From assembly GCA_965206655.1 (NCBI GenBank), contig CBDBKC010000038.1:372001-436000 (forward strand): a stretch of DNA of 64,000 nt. The letters run 5' to 3'. This document shows positions 8,019 to 17,102 of this stretch, one piece after another. The position numbers and the translations under genes were made by a program. The notes beneath the pieces were generated by a model, which saw nothing but the letters and a program-made list of their open reading frames with translations, searched no databases and was not told the origin of the DNA. The stretch's first letter is position 1; each line of letters starts with the position of its first letter. This DNA is from JAPPLB01 sp965206655 (GTDB taxonomy: Bacteria > Acidobacteriota > Terriglobia > Bryobacterales > UBA6623).

Positions 8019-8723
8019 CTACGCCGGGCCTTCCTCAAGTTTCAACTCCTGCCGGTCTTCGAACTGCATGTCTTCGACGACGATGGAGTTCAGTCCTATA
8101 CGAATGATTTTATAACGTTTCTTGAAGATCTCTCCTTCGGCTCCGATCAGGACTTCCTCGCCGTCGAGCAAGAAGGCCCGCTTGTTCGGACTGTCGGGTT
8201 CACTGGCGAATCCATAGTATTTGAAGCTGATGGGCGGCGCTTTGCGAACGGGTTTCGACGTGGGGGCCGCTGGCTTGGTATTCTTCGCGGCGCTCCGGGC
8301 CGCCGCCAATCGCCTCTGAGCCTCGGCGGCCTTGTCGGGATCGGGCGCGGCAACCTCCGGTTTCTTTCGTTCGCCGAACCGGAACAGGTCCCTCTCGACA
8401 CCGCTGAATTCGACCGATTTGACGCGAACCCACAAGTCAGTGCGGAGCGTGGGGTCGACGAGCATCGGGTCAAGCGGATCTTCATCGGATCCGGTTCCGA
8501 AGACGGGGCGGAAGTTGCCGCCACGGGTGAGCATGCGCCCGCCCGGCGTTGCCTGTTTGCCCTGGGGCCGAGCTGTTCCGCGGGCCTGGGTTGCCTGTGG
8601 AGAGGGGCGCGGAGTCGACGGCGCAGGGCCTCCGCTGAAAAGTTGCGTGAAGACGGTGTACGCCGCTATCACCGTCACCACGGCCAGCAGGATGACCTTA
8701 TTTTTTTCAGCGCCGATCTTCAT
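8019..8723 (-). CDS. PilP/GspC-like inner-membrane periplasmic protein
   Basis: A 234-residue protein with one N-terminal membrane helix (about residues 10-28, VILLAVVTVIAAYTVF), a Pro/Ala/Gln-rich linker and a C-terminal beta domain. The C-terminal pattern (KRYKIIRIGLNSIVVEDMQF then QELKL) resembles the PilP/GspC homology region that connects the inner-membrane complex to the secretin. It follows pilO with a 4-bp overlap, the position of pilP in pilMNOPQ operons. The sequence alone is too weak for a firm PilP call, and no secretin gene is in the window. Confidence 0.6.
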   Translation of the reverse strand: MKIGAEKNKVILLAVVTVIAAYTVFTQLFSGGPAPSTPRPSPQATQARGTARPQGKQATPGGRMLTRGGNFRPVFGTGSDEDPLDPMLVDPTLRTDLWVRVKSVEFSGVERDLFRFGERKKPEVAAPDPDKAAEAQRRLAAARSAAKNTKPAAPTSKPVRKAPPISFKYYGFASEPDSPNKRAFLLDGEEVLIGAEGEIFKKRYKIIRIGLNSIVVEDMQFEDRQELKLEEGPA

Positions 8724-9334
8724 AAGTCACGCACAAACGTATCGATCTTCATGGTGATCTGAAGGTCATTGGTTTCCGAGCGGGGCGTGGCTCCCAGGCT
8801 TCCGATGATGAGAAACTCTTCGGAGCGGTCGAGTCGATTCAGGAGCTTGACGAGTTGCTCGTAGCGGCCGCGGAAACTGGCCGTGACAGTAATCGCGCCG
8901 TAGTCGTCGGCACCCTCGATCGGATCGGGGTCATAGTTCCGTTCGCGCGATTCCAGGCCGGCCTCGTCCGCCGCTGCGTTGAGTTCCTTGACGAGCCGGG
9001 AGAAGGTATTTTTACGAGCTAGCGTGAGTTGCTCGACCAGTTCGTCTCCTTCGAGCCGGGCCTTCTCGATCTTCTCCGCAACAGCCCGCAGTCCTTCCAT
9101 CTCCTCTGCTTTTTGCTGTTTCTGCTTGAGAAGGGTGCGCATAAGAATCTGCTGCTCTTGCGCGCGCGCGCCGAGGGGCCGTACGGCGAACACATAGAAG
9201 AGCGCATCGAAGGCAAGCAGCACGCCCAACGTGATGAGCATGTGCCGGCGCTCGATCCGCCGCCACCAGGGCAGGGCCGGTTTCGGCTTCGGCGCTTCAA
9301 TCACCGGATTCATCGTTTCGGAACTGTTGGTCAT
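8720..9334 (-). CDS. pilO: PilO-like type IV pilus assembly protein
   Basis: A 204-residue bitopic membrane protein. The helix at about residues 33-52 (MLITLGVLLAFDALFYVFAV) is followed by a coiled-coil (QQILMRTLLKQKQQKAEEME) and a ferredoxin-like periplasmic domain with the PilO-type block ITVTASFRGRYEQLVKLLNR. In the family PilO pairs with PilN in the inner-membrane alignment complex. It overlaps the pilN-like gene by 38 bp and the next gene by 4 bp. A shorter start at MNPVIEAPKP, seven codons in, is possible. Confidence 0.78.
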   Translation of the reverse strand: MTNSSETMNPVIEAPKPKPALPWWRRIERRHMLITLGVLLAFDALFYVFAVRPLGARAQEQQILMRTLLKQKQQKAEEMEGLRAVAEKIEKARLEGDELVEQLTLARKNTFSRLVKELNAAADEAGLESRERNYDPDPIEGADDYGAITVTASFRGRYEQLVKLLNRLDRSEEFLIIGSLGATPRSETNDLQITMKIDTFVRDL

Positions 9335-9884
9335 AACGTACGGATAGCAGGTACTTGAATACCGGGTCCTGTTCAGTCGGCGGTCCCTCGGCTCGCAACT
9401 GAGGCTCGTCGAAAATGTCTGATTCCTCCAGTGCGACTATCAATTCGTCGAAATCCTGACGCGTCTCAGCCCCGACGGTCATGTCGAGAAACACCTTGTT
9501 GTCGGGGGTTACCTGGGGCCGGAGCGCCTCCATGCGTACACGAGGGGGAAAGATCTCCTCGAGATCAGCGAAGGTCCGCGTCCATGAGATTCCCTTGCGG
9601 TGCAGCAACTCGTTGAGGAACAGCGAGCGATCGAGCACTTGCTCGTTTTCGGGAAGCCCGAGCCCGCGTCTGAGCTCGGCCTCTTCGGCCTGGAGCGCGC
9701 GCACCTCGCTTCGCAATTGCACCTCGCGCAGCACGAATTGCGGCGGTGGTTCGCGATTTCTCACATAGAAAGCGACGAGCAGAACGGCGATTCCGAACAG
9801 CACTATGGCGGCAGCGCCGGTCGACACCCAGTACAGTCGCCGGTGACCGAAGGGGCGTGTCGCGAGATTGAGATCAAGGTGCAT
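9297..9884 (-). CDS. pilN: PilN-like type IV pilus assembly protein
   Basis: A 195-residue protein beginning MHLDLNLATRPFGHRRLYW, close to the PilN start that binds PilM in the cytoplasm. A membrane helix (about residues 22-43), a coiled coil and a periplasmic domain follow. The order pilM-pilN-pilO and the short gap after pilM support the call. Confidence 0.78.
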   Translation of the reverse strand: MHLDLNLATRPFGHRRLYWVSTGAAAIVLFGIAVLLVAFYVRNREPPPQFVLREVQLRSEVRALQAEEAELRRGLGLPENEQVLDRSLFLNELLHRKGISWTRTFADLEEIFPPRVRMEALRPQVTPDNKVFLDMTVGAETRQDFDELIVALEESDIFDEPQLRAEGPPTEQDPVFKYLLSVRYDQQFRNDESGD

Positions 9885-9894
9885 GGTTCTGTCT

Positions 9895-10770
9895 CTAGTT
9901 AACGCTCAGGAAACCCCAGATGCCGGCTTCCCGGCTGTCGACCGCCCCTTCAATGGATCGCAGCGGTTCGACCTCGCATCCGGTATCGACAGGCAGTGAA
10001 TCGAACCCGCACAGGACAAGCTTTGAGACGGGCGACCCGAAGTGGTCTTCGATGAAGACCAGTGTCGGGTAAATATCACGGGCGGATTCGCTCCAGTCGT
10101 CTTCGGAAGGCGAAGAGGCCGCGAGTTCGAGTGATCGCACCATGCGAACCGTTCCCGCCTCGACCGCGGCCATCGTCAGTTCATGGCCCGCCCTCTTTAC
10201 GAAGAGCGTCATCGAACCTTCCGGTAGAAGGGTAAGCGCGGAGCAGGTGGAGAGCGAAACGTAGCCCGGCCACAGTCCGCGTTGTTCGAACGGCGCTTCG
10301 TATTGACGGATGATTTCGGGGGGCGTTGCCGCCACGAGCGCCACGATTCCGTCGGGTGTGGGCCAAGTGCGGTAGATGATCCGGGCCTCTTCCACGTCGA
10401 ACGGGACTGTTTTCTTGAGACGGAAGCGGATGAGCTTCAGGCGTTCGTTGGCGTCCCCGGGCAGGCTATCGAAGTCGACTACCGTGAGGCGAGAACAGTT
10501 ATCCGGTAGGATGAGGGCGACGTCGGGTCGGCGCAGCTCACCAAGCTCGTCGAGCACGGCGCCTATCGCCTCCTCAAACGCTGTTGCGTCTTGAACGTTC
10601 GAGTGATTCGGGGAAGGTTCGAGCAGACCTGGGGGAAGATCGGTCCGGGCGCGGGTTGCGATTGCACCGCTTTTCGGATCGCGTTTTACGGCCGACACGC
10701 CGACCGCACTGATCTCAACGATCACCGGGGGCGGCGGGTCTTGCACGAGATATTTGAGGCGGCGCAGCAT
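9895..10770 (-). CDS. pilM: PilM-like actin-fold pilus assembly protein
   Basis: A 291-residue cytoplasmic protein. The core (DVALILPDNCSRLTVVDFDS, then LKLIRFRLKKTVPFDVEEAR) is the PilM-type segment with KTVPF, which in the family precedes the SHS2 insertion of this actin-like ATPase. It is shorter than typical PilM (about 350 residues) and its phosphate loops are weak, so ATP binding may be lost. It lies directly after the GspE/PilB ATPase gene and before pilN. Confidence 0.75.
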   Translation of the reverse strand: MLRRLKYLVQDPPPPVIVEISAVGVSAVKRDPKSGAIATRARTDLPPGLLEPSPNHSNVQDATAFEEAIGAVLDELGELRRPDVALILPDNCSRLTVVDFDSLPGDANERLKLIRFRLKKTVPFDVEEARIIYRTWPTPDGIVALVAATPPEIIRQYEAPFEQRGLWPGYVSLSTCSALTLLPEGSMTLFVKRAGHELTMAAVEAGTVRMVRSLELAASSPSEDDWSESARDIYPTLVFIEDHFGSPVSKLVLCGFDSLPVDTGCEVEPLRSIEGAVDSREAGIWGFLSVN

Positions 10771-10781
10771 AACGGTCTGTC

Positions 10782-12401
10782 TTAATCGATGAAGGTCACT
10801 TTGTTGATCTCGCGCAAGGTTGTGACGCCGCTGCGTACCCTTTCCACAGCCGACTGCCGTAGCGTGGTCATGCCCTCCTCACGGGCGGCGCGGGCGACTT
10901 CCGACGATGGTTTGCGCTCAAGAATCAGTTCGCGAATTCGGTCGGTCAGATTCAAGAGTTCATGGATCGCCGTTCGACCCCGGTAGCCCGTGCCGGCGCA
11001 TTCGATGCAGCCCGGCCCTTCGGCGAACTCGAAGTCGCCCCATTCACCGGGGTCAAGGCGTGACTCTTCGAGGAGCGACTCGGGATACTGGACACGCACC
11101 TTGCAGTGCTCACAGATCACGCGCACGAGCCGTTGCGCCAGGATGCAGTTGAGCGCGGAGACAAAGTTGTAAGCCTCGACGCCCATATTGAGAAAGCGAC
11201 CCAGCACATCAACGACGTTGTTGGCGTGGACTGTGGTGAACACGAGGTGACCTGTCAAGGCCGATTGAATGGCGATCTGCGCCGTGTCGGCATCGCGAAT
11301 CTCACCGACCATGATTTTGTCGGGATCGTGTCGTAGAATGGACCGCAACCCGCAGGCGAAGGTCAGACCTTTTTTCTCGTTGACGGGAATCTGCGTGATG
11401 CCCTTGATCTGGTATTCGACCGGGTCTTCGATAGTGATGATCTTGTCCTCGTCGGTCTTGATCTCGCTCAGGGCGGCGTAGAGAGTGGTCGTTTTGCCGC
11501 TGCCCGTGGGTCCCGTGACAAGCACCATGCCGTAGGGCTCTTGGACGTAGCGCCGGAACATCCGCATGTCGCGTTCGGAGAACCCGACGACGTCGAGCGA
11601 GAGCTGGTGGAACTTTTCGCTCATCGACTCTTTGTCAAGAACGCGCAGTACGGCGTCTTCACCGTGGACGGTGGGCATAATCGAGACGCGGAAGTCGATC
11701 TGTCGGCCCTTGTATCGGACGCGGAAACGCCCGTCTTGCGGGACGCGGCGCTCGGCGATGTCGAGTTCGGACATGACCTTGATGCGCGAGATGATGGTCT
11801 GGTCCCAATCCTTTGAAATAGGCGGCATGGCGTAGTGCAGAACGCCGTCGATGCGGTATTTGATGGCGACCTCGTCGGTCCGCGTTTCAATGTGGATGTC
11901 ACTGGCGCGGCGTTCGAGGGCGTTGAAGATCGTGGTGTCGACGAGGCGGATGACGGGGTTGATGTCATCGTCGCCGGTGAGTTTCTCGATCGAGATCGTT
12001 TCGTCGCCGGCATCGTCGTCGTGAATGATGTCGAGGACGAAGCCTTCAGTGACTTCTTCGAGGACACGCTGGGACTGATCGGTCTTCTTCAGTAGGTCGT
12101 TGATTTGGGAAAGCGTCGCGACCTGAATGCGGATTTTCTTGTCGAGCAGAAGCGAGATTTCGTCGAGCTGGGGCAGTTGCCGAGGATCGGCGATCGCGAT
12201 GTCAAGCACGCCGTCTTGCTCGCTGACCGGCACGAAGTTGTACCGGAACATCAACTCGACCGGGATCGAGCGGAACAATTCGGCGTCGATCGAGCCGCGA
12301 TCCAGATCAATGTAGTCGTAGTGGTAGCGGGCGGCGAGGGAGCGTGCTTGCTCCTCTTCCACGAGGGGGTCGACCCGAACCGGCTGTTGTTGAGCGGCCA
12401 T
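10782..12401 (-). CDS. GspE/PilB-type secretion/pilus assembly ATPase
   Basis: A 539-residue hexameric motor ATPase. The N-terminal GspE/PilB N-domain spans about residues 10-120. The ATPase domain has the Walker A GPTGSGKTTTLYAAL, an Asp box in TIEDPVEYQIKGITQI, the Walker B region MVGEIRDADTAQIA and the His box TGHLVFTTVHANN. A four-cysteine zinc site is seen as CEHCK and CIECAGTGYRGR. All catalytic elements are intact. It powers pseudopilus or pilus assembly with the adjacent GspF/PilC. Stop and start codons of the F and E genes abut. GspE and PilB cannot be told apart from sequence alone; the pilMNO genes favour a pilus-like machine. Confidence 0.92.
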   Translation of the reverse strand: MAAQQQPVRVDPLVEEEQARSLAARYHYDYIDLDRGSIDAELFRSIPVELMFRYNFVPVSEQDGVLDIAIADPRQLPQLDEISLLLDKKIRIQVATLSQINDLLKKTDQSQRVLEEVTEGFVLDIIHDDDAGDETISIEKLTGDDDINPVIRLVDTTIFNALERRASDIHIETRTDEVAIKYRIDGVLHYAMPPISKDWDQTIISRIKVMSELDIAERRVPQDGRFRVRYKGRQIDFRVSIMPTVHGEDAVLRVLDKESMSEKFHQLSLDVVGFSERDMRMFRRYVQEPYGMVLVTGPTGSGKTTTLYAALSEIKTDEDKIITIEDPVEYQIKGITQIPVNEKKGLTFACGLRSILRHDPDKIMVGEIRDADTAQIAIQSALTGHLVFTTVHANNVVDVLGRFLNMGVEAYNFVSALNCILAQRLVRVICEHCKVRVQYPESLLEESRLDPGEWGDFEFAEGPGCIECAGTGYRGRTAIHELLNLTDRIRELILERKPSSEVARAAREEGMTTLRQSAVERVRSGVTTLREINKVTFID

Positions 12402-13613
12402 CTAGAGTGTCTCCGCCAGACTGAAGATCGGCAAATAGAGTGAAATCAGCACAAAGCCGACAAAGATGCCCATCACGATCATAATGATGGGCTCGACGAG
12501 CGACAGGGCCGCGGTCATCATGGTGTTGACATCTTCGTCGAAGAATTCCGCGACGGAATTAAGCATGTCGGGCAGCGATCCCGTCGATTCACCCACGTTC
12601 ACCATTTCGATCGCTAGTGAGGGAAAGACGCCCGACGCAGCCATGCCACGAGAGAGGGGCTGGCCTTCGCGCACCATGTCTCGCGCCTGGTTGATCGCGT
12701 CCCGCAAGAGGCGCGAGCCAAGTGATTTTCCTGTTGTCTCAAGAGCCGGCAGGAGCGGGATGCCACCTTGAAGCAGCGTCCCCAGTAGTCGAGAGAGCTG
12801 GGATGCCTGATACTTGATCCAGATCTGTCCGAATATCGGAATCTTGAGCTTGAAGCGATCCAGAGAGTCACGCGCGCGGTCAGAGCGCATCCACCAAGCA
12901 AGCGCCGCACCGATCCCAAACACAGCGAGTGTGATCGGCAACAGGTTCTCGCTGGTGGTCACCCCGACGGCGACGAGCAGTTGGGTCATGTAGGGCAGTC
13001 GCGCGTCCATGCTTTCGTAAAGCAACCCAAACTCCGGCACGACGTAGGTGACGAGAAACAAGACCAACGTGAACACCAGTGTGATGAGCACGGCCGGGTA
13101 GATGAGCGAAACGATGATTTTCTTGCGAACGCCGAGCGCCACTTTCTGGTATGTCACGTAACGCTCGATGACTTCGGGCAAGCTGCCGCTTTTCTCTCCC
13201 GCCATCAGGGAAGTAGTGTAGATGGCAGGAAAGATACCTTCAGTCTGAAAGGCCTCCGAGAGAGACATACCGGTCTTGACGTTGGCACGGACGGCCTGCA
13301 GGTGTTCCCGCAGGCGGCGGTTCTTGACATTGCCGACGAGAAGTTCGAGAGCCTTCAGGATCGGTAGTCCGGCTCGCGTCAGAGTGACGAACTGTTGGTT
13401 GAAGATCAGGAACTGTTCAAGATTGAGTTTGTGGCTGGAGCGCTTGACCCTCTCGATTTTCAGCTCCGCCATCGATCGCCGCGGTTTAACGGAATAGATG
13501 AGGAAGCCCTGATCGCCGAGGCGACGTCTGACCTCCTCTTCCGACGCGGCGGTCTCGACTTCCTGATGCACGCGTCCCTGGGGGTCGGCGTACTTGCAGA
13601 CGTACTGGCTCAC
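12402..13613 (-). CDS. GspF/PilC-type inner-membrane platform protein
   Basis: A 403-residue protein with the two repeated GspF domains: LEQFLIFNQQFVTLTRAGLP to MAGEKSGSLPEVIERY, and YQASQLSRLLGTLLQGGIPL to VGESTGSLPDMLNSV. Each is followed by hydrophobic helices, three in total, including the C-terminal one. It couples the ATPase to pseudopilin assembly. The start is GTG at 13613, overlapping the lolA stop by 4 bp (GTGA), so the two are translated together. Confidence 0.92.
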   Translation of the reverse strand: MSQYVCKYADPQGRVHQEVETAASEEEVRRRLGDQGFLIYSVKPRRSMAELKIERVKRSSHKLNLEQFLIFNQQFVTLTRAGLPILKALELLVGNVKNRRLREHLQAVRANVKTGMSLSEAFQTEGIFPAIYTTSLMAGEKSGSLPEVIERYVTYQKVALGVRKKIIVSLIYPAVLITLVFTLVLFLVTYVVPEFGLLYESMDARLPYMTQLLVAVGVTTSENLLPITLAVFGIGAALAWWMRSDRARDSLDRFKLKIPIFGQIWIKYQASQLSRLLGTLLQGGIPLLPALETTGKSLGSRLLRDAINQARDMVREGQPLSRGMAASGVFPSLAIEMVNVGESTGSLPDMLNSVAEFFDEDVNTMMTAALSLVEPIIMIVMGIFVGFVLISLYLPIFSLAETL

Positions 13614-14269
13614 CGGTCTGCCCCCGCGGACGGCGGATCGAGCACTTCGGCTCCCGGGGGAGCTTCGAAAACAAACAGACTTTCGTCGAGCCTCACGTTA
13701 CGCTCTTCATCGGCAAAGGCGAAGGTGGTGGTGTAGGTGCCGTCACGTCCGATGACTCGTAGGCGTTTGAAGCTGAGGGCCTCGGTGTCATAAGTGAATT
13801 CGACGCGTTCGTAAGGGTCCTTGCCGCGCCTTCCTTCGCCGACGATGGTTTTTACCCCGTCGATGACCTCAAACCGCACTTCTCGGAACTGCCGGCGGAA
13901 ATTGAGACGTCCCAGCAGGAACGAGAGCGGAGCTCGGAGATCGCCGGTATCATCCAGAGGGATGGGCCGGACCTGGTTGGTGAGGGGGTTATACATGTGG
14001 AGAACCTCGCCGTCGCCCACGAGCAGCTTGCCCTTCGGCTCGCGATAGTCCCAGCGCATTTTTTTGGGGCGCCGCAGGGAGAGAGTTCCGCGCTCGTGGA
14101 GGCGGGGCCGTCCGGGGTATTCCCTCGTTTGGGCGAACTCCACCCTCATTGTGCCGAGGCTGTTGTAGTGCCGTTCTATGCCGGAAAGCACTTCGCCGAG
14201 TTTGGGCTCGGCGACGGCCGGCGGGCAGATCCAGCACGCCAGACACACCAATACACTCCACCTGCTCAC
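13610..14269 (-). CDS. lolA: LolA-like outer-membrane lipoprotein carrier
   Basis: A 219-residue exported protein. It has a signal peptide (SVLVCLACWICPPAVAE), then the LolA beta-barrel signature HYNSLGTMRVEFAQTRE, LHERGTLSLRRPKKMRWDY and a C-terminal TYTTTFAFADEERNVRLDES. LolA ferries lipoproteins through the periplasm. The start appears to be GTG at 14269, without a clear ribosome site. Being first in an operon with pilus/T2SS genes is unusual and may supply a lipoprotein secretin or pilotin; that link is inference. Confidence 0.87.
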   Translation of the reverse strand: MSRWSVLVCLACWICPPAVAEPKLGEVLSGIERHYNSLGTMRVEFAQTREYPGRPRLHERGTLSLRRPKKMRWDYREPKGKLLVGDGEVLHMYNPLTNQVRPIPLDDTGDLRAPLSFLLGRLNFRRQFREVRFEVIDGVKTIVGEGRRGKDPYERVEFTYDTEALSFKRLRVIGRDGTYTTTFAFADEERNVRLDESLFVFEAPPGAEVLDPPSAGADR

Positions 14270-14470
14270 GTAGATATGACGCGCCGGCCTAAGAAGGCGT
14301 TTAGGGAAGTTTTGGCTCCGGGAGGGGCGAAAACATCGCCGGGAGACACACTCGCGGCGGAGGGGCTGTTGATTCCATGGAACTTCCGAGCAGCCGCGTG
14401 GGTCAGCCCGGATTTTTTCACATCTTCCCGATTGTGAATTCGGAAGAGTGGGGGCGCGCTGAGACAGTAC

Positions 14471-14998
14471 TTACGAGGCGCGGGCTGAGCGACTGGCGGC
14501 GGCGGTCTTCTTTTCCGAGCGCATCATCTTCTTGAGTGTATCGTCAGCGGTGAGCCGTTTGATGTGGTCACTGATGCAGACCGAGATAATCGGCTGTCTC
14601 GAATTCTTGAGGATATCGATGATGTTCTTGTGGTTGTCTTCGAGGTAAAGGTTCTTGCCGTCGGTGAGCAGATGGACCTCGTTACCGTTCCGCACGGCGT
14701 CGAATAGCCCCTTGCCAAGTTCCTTCTGCAAGAAGCGCAGAACTTTGCGGATCCTTTGCAAAGAGATGCCCTTGCGCCGCAATTCCGTGATGAGGCCGAT
14801 TTCCATAACCTCATGAAACTGATACATCCGCTTGTGGCCCCGCTGAACAGGGCTGACGACTCCTTGTTCATCCCACCATTGCAGTTGCCGCAGGCTGACT
14901 CCGGTGATTTCCGAAACCTCGGTGCTGCTAAATGCCTCGGTGCGGCTTTGTGATTTTGGTGAACGGAGCGTCTTAGAGTTGGGCATGGGACCAGCCAT
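14471..14998 (-). CDS. MerR-family transcriptional regulator
   Basis: About 175 residues. An N-terminal winged helix of the MerR type is seen at FSSTEVSEITGVSLRQLQWW followed by DEQGVVSPVQRGHKRMY and helices to KVLRFLQKEL. The C-terminal part (VHLLTDGKNLYLEDNHKNII) is not one of the standard metal-binding tails, and no Cys cluster is visible. Start choice is uncertain: ATG at 14998 or 14986, or an upstream TTG at 15022. The ligand is unknown. It is not close enough to thiS to infer an operon (about 110 bp), and neither target nor operator was recognised. Confidence 0.82.
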   Translation of the reverse strand: MAGPMPNSKTLRSPKSQSRTEAFSSTEVSEITGVSLRQLQWWDEQGVVSPVQRGHKRMYQFHEVMEIGLITELRRKGISLQRIRKVLRFLQKELGKGLFDAVRNGNEVHLLTDGKNLYLEDNHKNIIDILKNSRQPIISVCISDHIKRLTADDTLKKMMRSEKKTAAASRSARAS

Positions 14999-15108
14999 TC
15001 CGCGCTGACTACGAGGAACCAACCTTCAATGTCGCGGGATTTTGCAATTGTACGACATGTTGGTTCGTGGTGGGTAGTGCAAATCTCAATAGCCTGCAAA
15101 CAGGCAAC

Positions 15109-15342
15109 TTAGCCGCCGCCCACGAACTCGACAATCTCCAAAGAAGAGTCCGCGTGGATAATGGTGGACTCCCGCCGGCCTTGTCGAACAATCTCGCGGT
15201 CGAGTTCAACCGCGACTCTGTCAGCGGGCAATTCGAGACGATCGAGGATCTCGGAAACCGTCGTGCCGACCGGCGCATCGTGCGGCTCTCCATTGAGCAG
15301 GAAACGAATCCCATCGTGTTTGAATATCTTCTCGCGGGTCAT
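15109..15342 (-). CDS. thiS: ThiS-like sulfur carrier protein
   Basis: A 77-residue ubiquitin-fold protein ending in VEFVGGG, the C-terminal Gly-Gly that is adenylated and thiocarboxylated to donate sulfur for thiazole synthesis. The core FLLNGEPHDAPVGTTVSEIL and VAVELDREIV match ThiS. The start ATG at 15342 has GAGGTAA a few bases upstream. No thiG, thiF or thiE gene is in view. I looked for a TPP riboswitch upstream and saw none. Confidence 0.85.
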   Translation of the reverse strand: MTREKIFKHDGIRFLLNGEPHDAPVGTTVSEILDRLELPADRVAVELDREIVRQGRRESTIIHADSSLEIVEFVGGG

Positions 15343-15509
15343 CGGGCTTACCTCGGCGACCTGATTATAGTGCAGGCACGGTCTGTAGAAAGGAGCCCCT
15401 CGTCTACTCAGCCCCACCCGGATGTGGGTCAGGAGCCCTGGCCGTGACTGAAGAGGCGTTCGGCCTGAAAAATGGGCCTATGATGCTATCCCGGTCCCAT
15501 TTAGCATTT

Positions 15510-17102
15510 TCCAATCCAAGAATGATCCTGAAATGAGGTTGGTCGAGGCTGGGACGAAATAGGGTGTGGAACCGTGTGGAACTCCTTTCCTTGGTGGTGG
15601 GAGGGGCAGGGTTGTGAAGCGCTGGCTCCTGGGAGTTGCTAACTCGAAGCTTCTCGTTCGTGCCGCGGGCTGCGCCGAGTCGGGCCGCAGGGAGCCCAGA
15701 GGGCGAGCGCAGGCCCGGCTCGGCGGCGCGACCCGCCGGCGGTGCGGCGTGACGATCGCTCGAACTCACCACCGCGAGCGGCACGCGGCCAGGAGCTTTC
15801 TCTTGGCGGCCTGCATGCGCAGGGCGCATTCGGTGTCGCTGAAGCGCCGCGTTTGCTGCTCGAGGGCGGCGGCGCTGATACCTTCCTTTAAGTGGGTCTC
15901 CCACTGGTCGAGTGAAAGCAGCTTTTCGTAAGGTGTGCGGTAGTCGTCGAGCCGATAGTGGCGCCGCCGGCGTCCGTTGTCGGCCTGCTCGATGGTGGCA
16001 AACCCGCAGGGGCGATGGTGGTTCAAATAAGGGTTGAAATAGGCCGTGTAGAAACGTTGCAACTCGGCGGCATGCTGGGCCCCGATCGGCTCGTGTCCGA
16101 TGTGCTTGCGCACGACTGCGCCATTCTTGCCCTCGACCAGCGCGTTGTCGGTCGTACGGTACGCCCGCGATTTGGTGAACTCGGCAACCAGCAGCTTGTT
16201 GAGCAAGGCGGCGACGCGCTTGTTGAGAAACTCCGAGCCGTTGTCGGAATGGAAACCACGAATGCGAAAGGGAAACTGGTGCAGGATGGCTTCCAAGACC
16301 GGCAGCAAATGAGCTTCCGAGATCGTCTCGCAACAGCCCACGATCTGCCACTGCGTGAGAGTATCGACAGCATTGATGTGATAGAGCCCCTTGCGGGTCT
16401 GGGTGTCGCCCTGATGCACCGTGTCGACACGCAGGTAGCCAGGTCGGCCGCGCGGGTCCGGACGCCTTCGCTCGCCGATCGCAACCACGCGGCTGCGCGT
16501 CTTGGTGAGATGAACATGATGACGGCGGTAGGTCGCGGTCTGCCGCAGATTGTAGATATGCGAGGCCGAGATCGAGGCCAGCCGCGCGTACTGGCTGCGG
16601 CCGTAGACGTGGTACTCGCGCCACAGGATGCGGCGCATCGCCGGTCCCGACAGCCCCTCGTGGGCGGCATCGGCGGCCGCCAGCAGGGCGATGTCCTCGG
16701 CCGTGTAGCGGCGCGCGAAGCGATGCCGGCGCGACATGGTCGGCTGGATCTTCCCCCGCTGCCGGTAGCGTCGGATCAGACGCGTGATCTGCGGCAGACT
16801 CAGGCCGCTGACCTTGACCAGGTAGCGCCGCACGACCCCTTTGTCTTTCTTGGACAGCCCCAGATAGCGCTGCCGGCGCAGCACGCCCTCGACGAAGCCG
16901 TAGATCTCGGCCCGGCTCGCGCCCGCAAAGCTGAGCCCGTCGCTGGCGGCCACAAACCGCCGCATCTGCTCCAGCGTGAGACTTTGAGCATTCTGCATGG
17001 TGACTTGCATTCACCTGCAATGTCGCCTGCTCCGACCGATGCATCTTCAGGATCATCTTGTATTGGAAACACTCCCCCTTTTCAGGATCATCTTGCATTG
17101 GA
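15510..17102 (-). mobile_element. Integrase-core insertion sequence, boundaries approximate
   Basis: The transposase gene is enclosed by inverted repeats. The left end starts TCCAATCCAAGAATGATCCT at 15510. The right side carries two direct copies of the matching inverse sequence, at 17046-17067 and 17081-17102, differing by one base (TTGTATTGG or TTGCATTGG). Two binding sites at one end and one at the other is a known asymmetry in some elements. Further out, GCTAAAATGG near 17140 and its inverse near 15498 resemble each other, so the true tips may lie 10-50 bp outside my coordinates. No target duplication was found. Confidence 0.65.
15766..17010 (-). CDS. Integrase-core (rve) DDE transposase
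   Basis: A 414-residue protein. An N-terminal helix-turn-helix region (SGLSLPQITRLIRRYRQRGK) is followed by the integrase core. The catalytic residues are likely the Asp of YLRVDTVHQGD, the Asp of HSDNGSEF and the Glu of NALVEGKNG, about 35 residues after the second. It is of the IS481/ISNCY kind, but I cannot fix the family. The frame is intact and the inverted repeats are present, so it may be active. Two long antisense frames over the same region are shadows. Confidence 0.85.
   Translation of the reverse strand: MQVTMQNAQSLTLEQMRRFVAASDGLSFAGASRAEIYGFVEGVLRRQRYLGLSKKDKGVVRRYLVKVSGLSLPQITRLIRRYRQRGKIQPTMSRRHRFARRYTAEDIALLAAADAAHEGLSGPAMRRILWREYHVYGRSQYARLASISASHIYNLRQTATYRRHHVHLTKTRSRVVAIGERRRPDPRGRPGYLRVDTVHQGDTQTRKGLYHINAVDTLTQWQIVGCCETISEAHLLPVLEAILHQFPFRIRGFHSDNGSEFLNKRVAALLNKLLVAEFTKSRAYRTTDNALVEGKNGAVVRKHIGHEPIGAQHAAELQRFYTAYFNPYLNHHRPCGFATIEQADNGRRRRHYRLDDYRTPYEKLLSLDQWETHLKEGISAAALEQQTRRFSDTECALRMQAAKRKLLAACRSRW

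Noticed and set aside
15343..15480. A TPP riboswitch upstream of thiS
   Set aside because: No conserved THI-box segments (CTGAGA and the paired arms) could be found on the minus strand.
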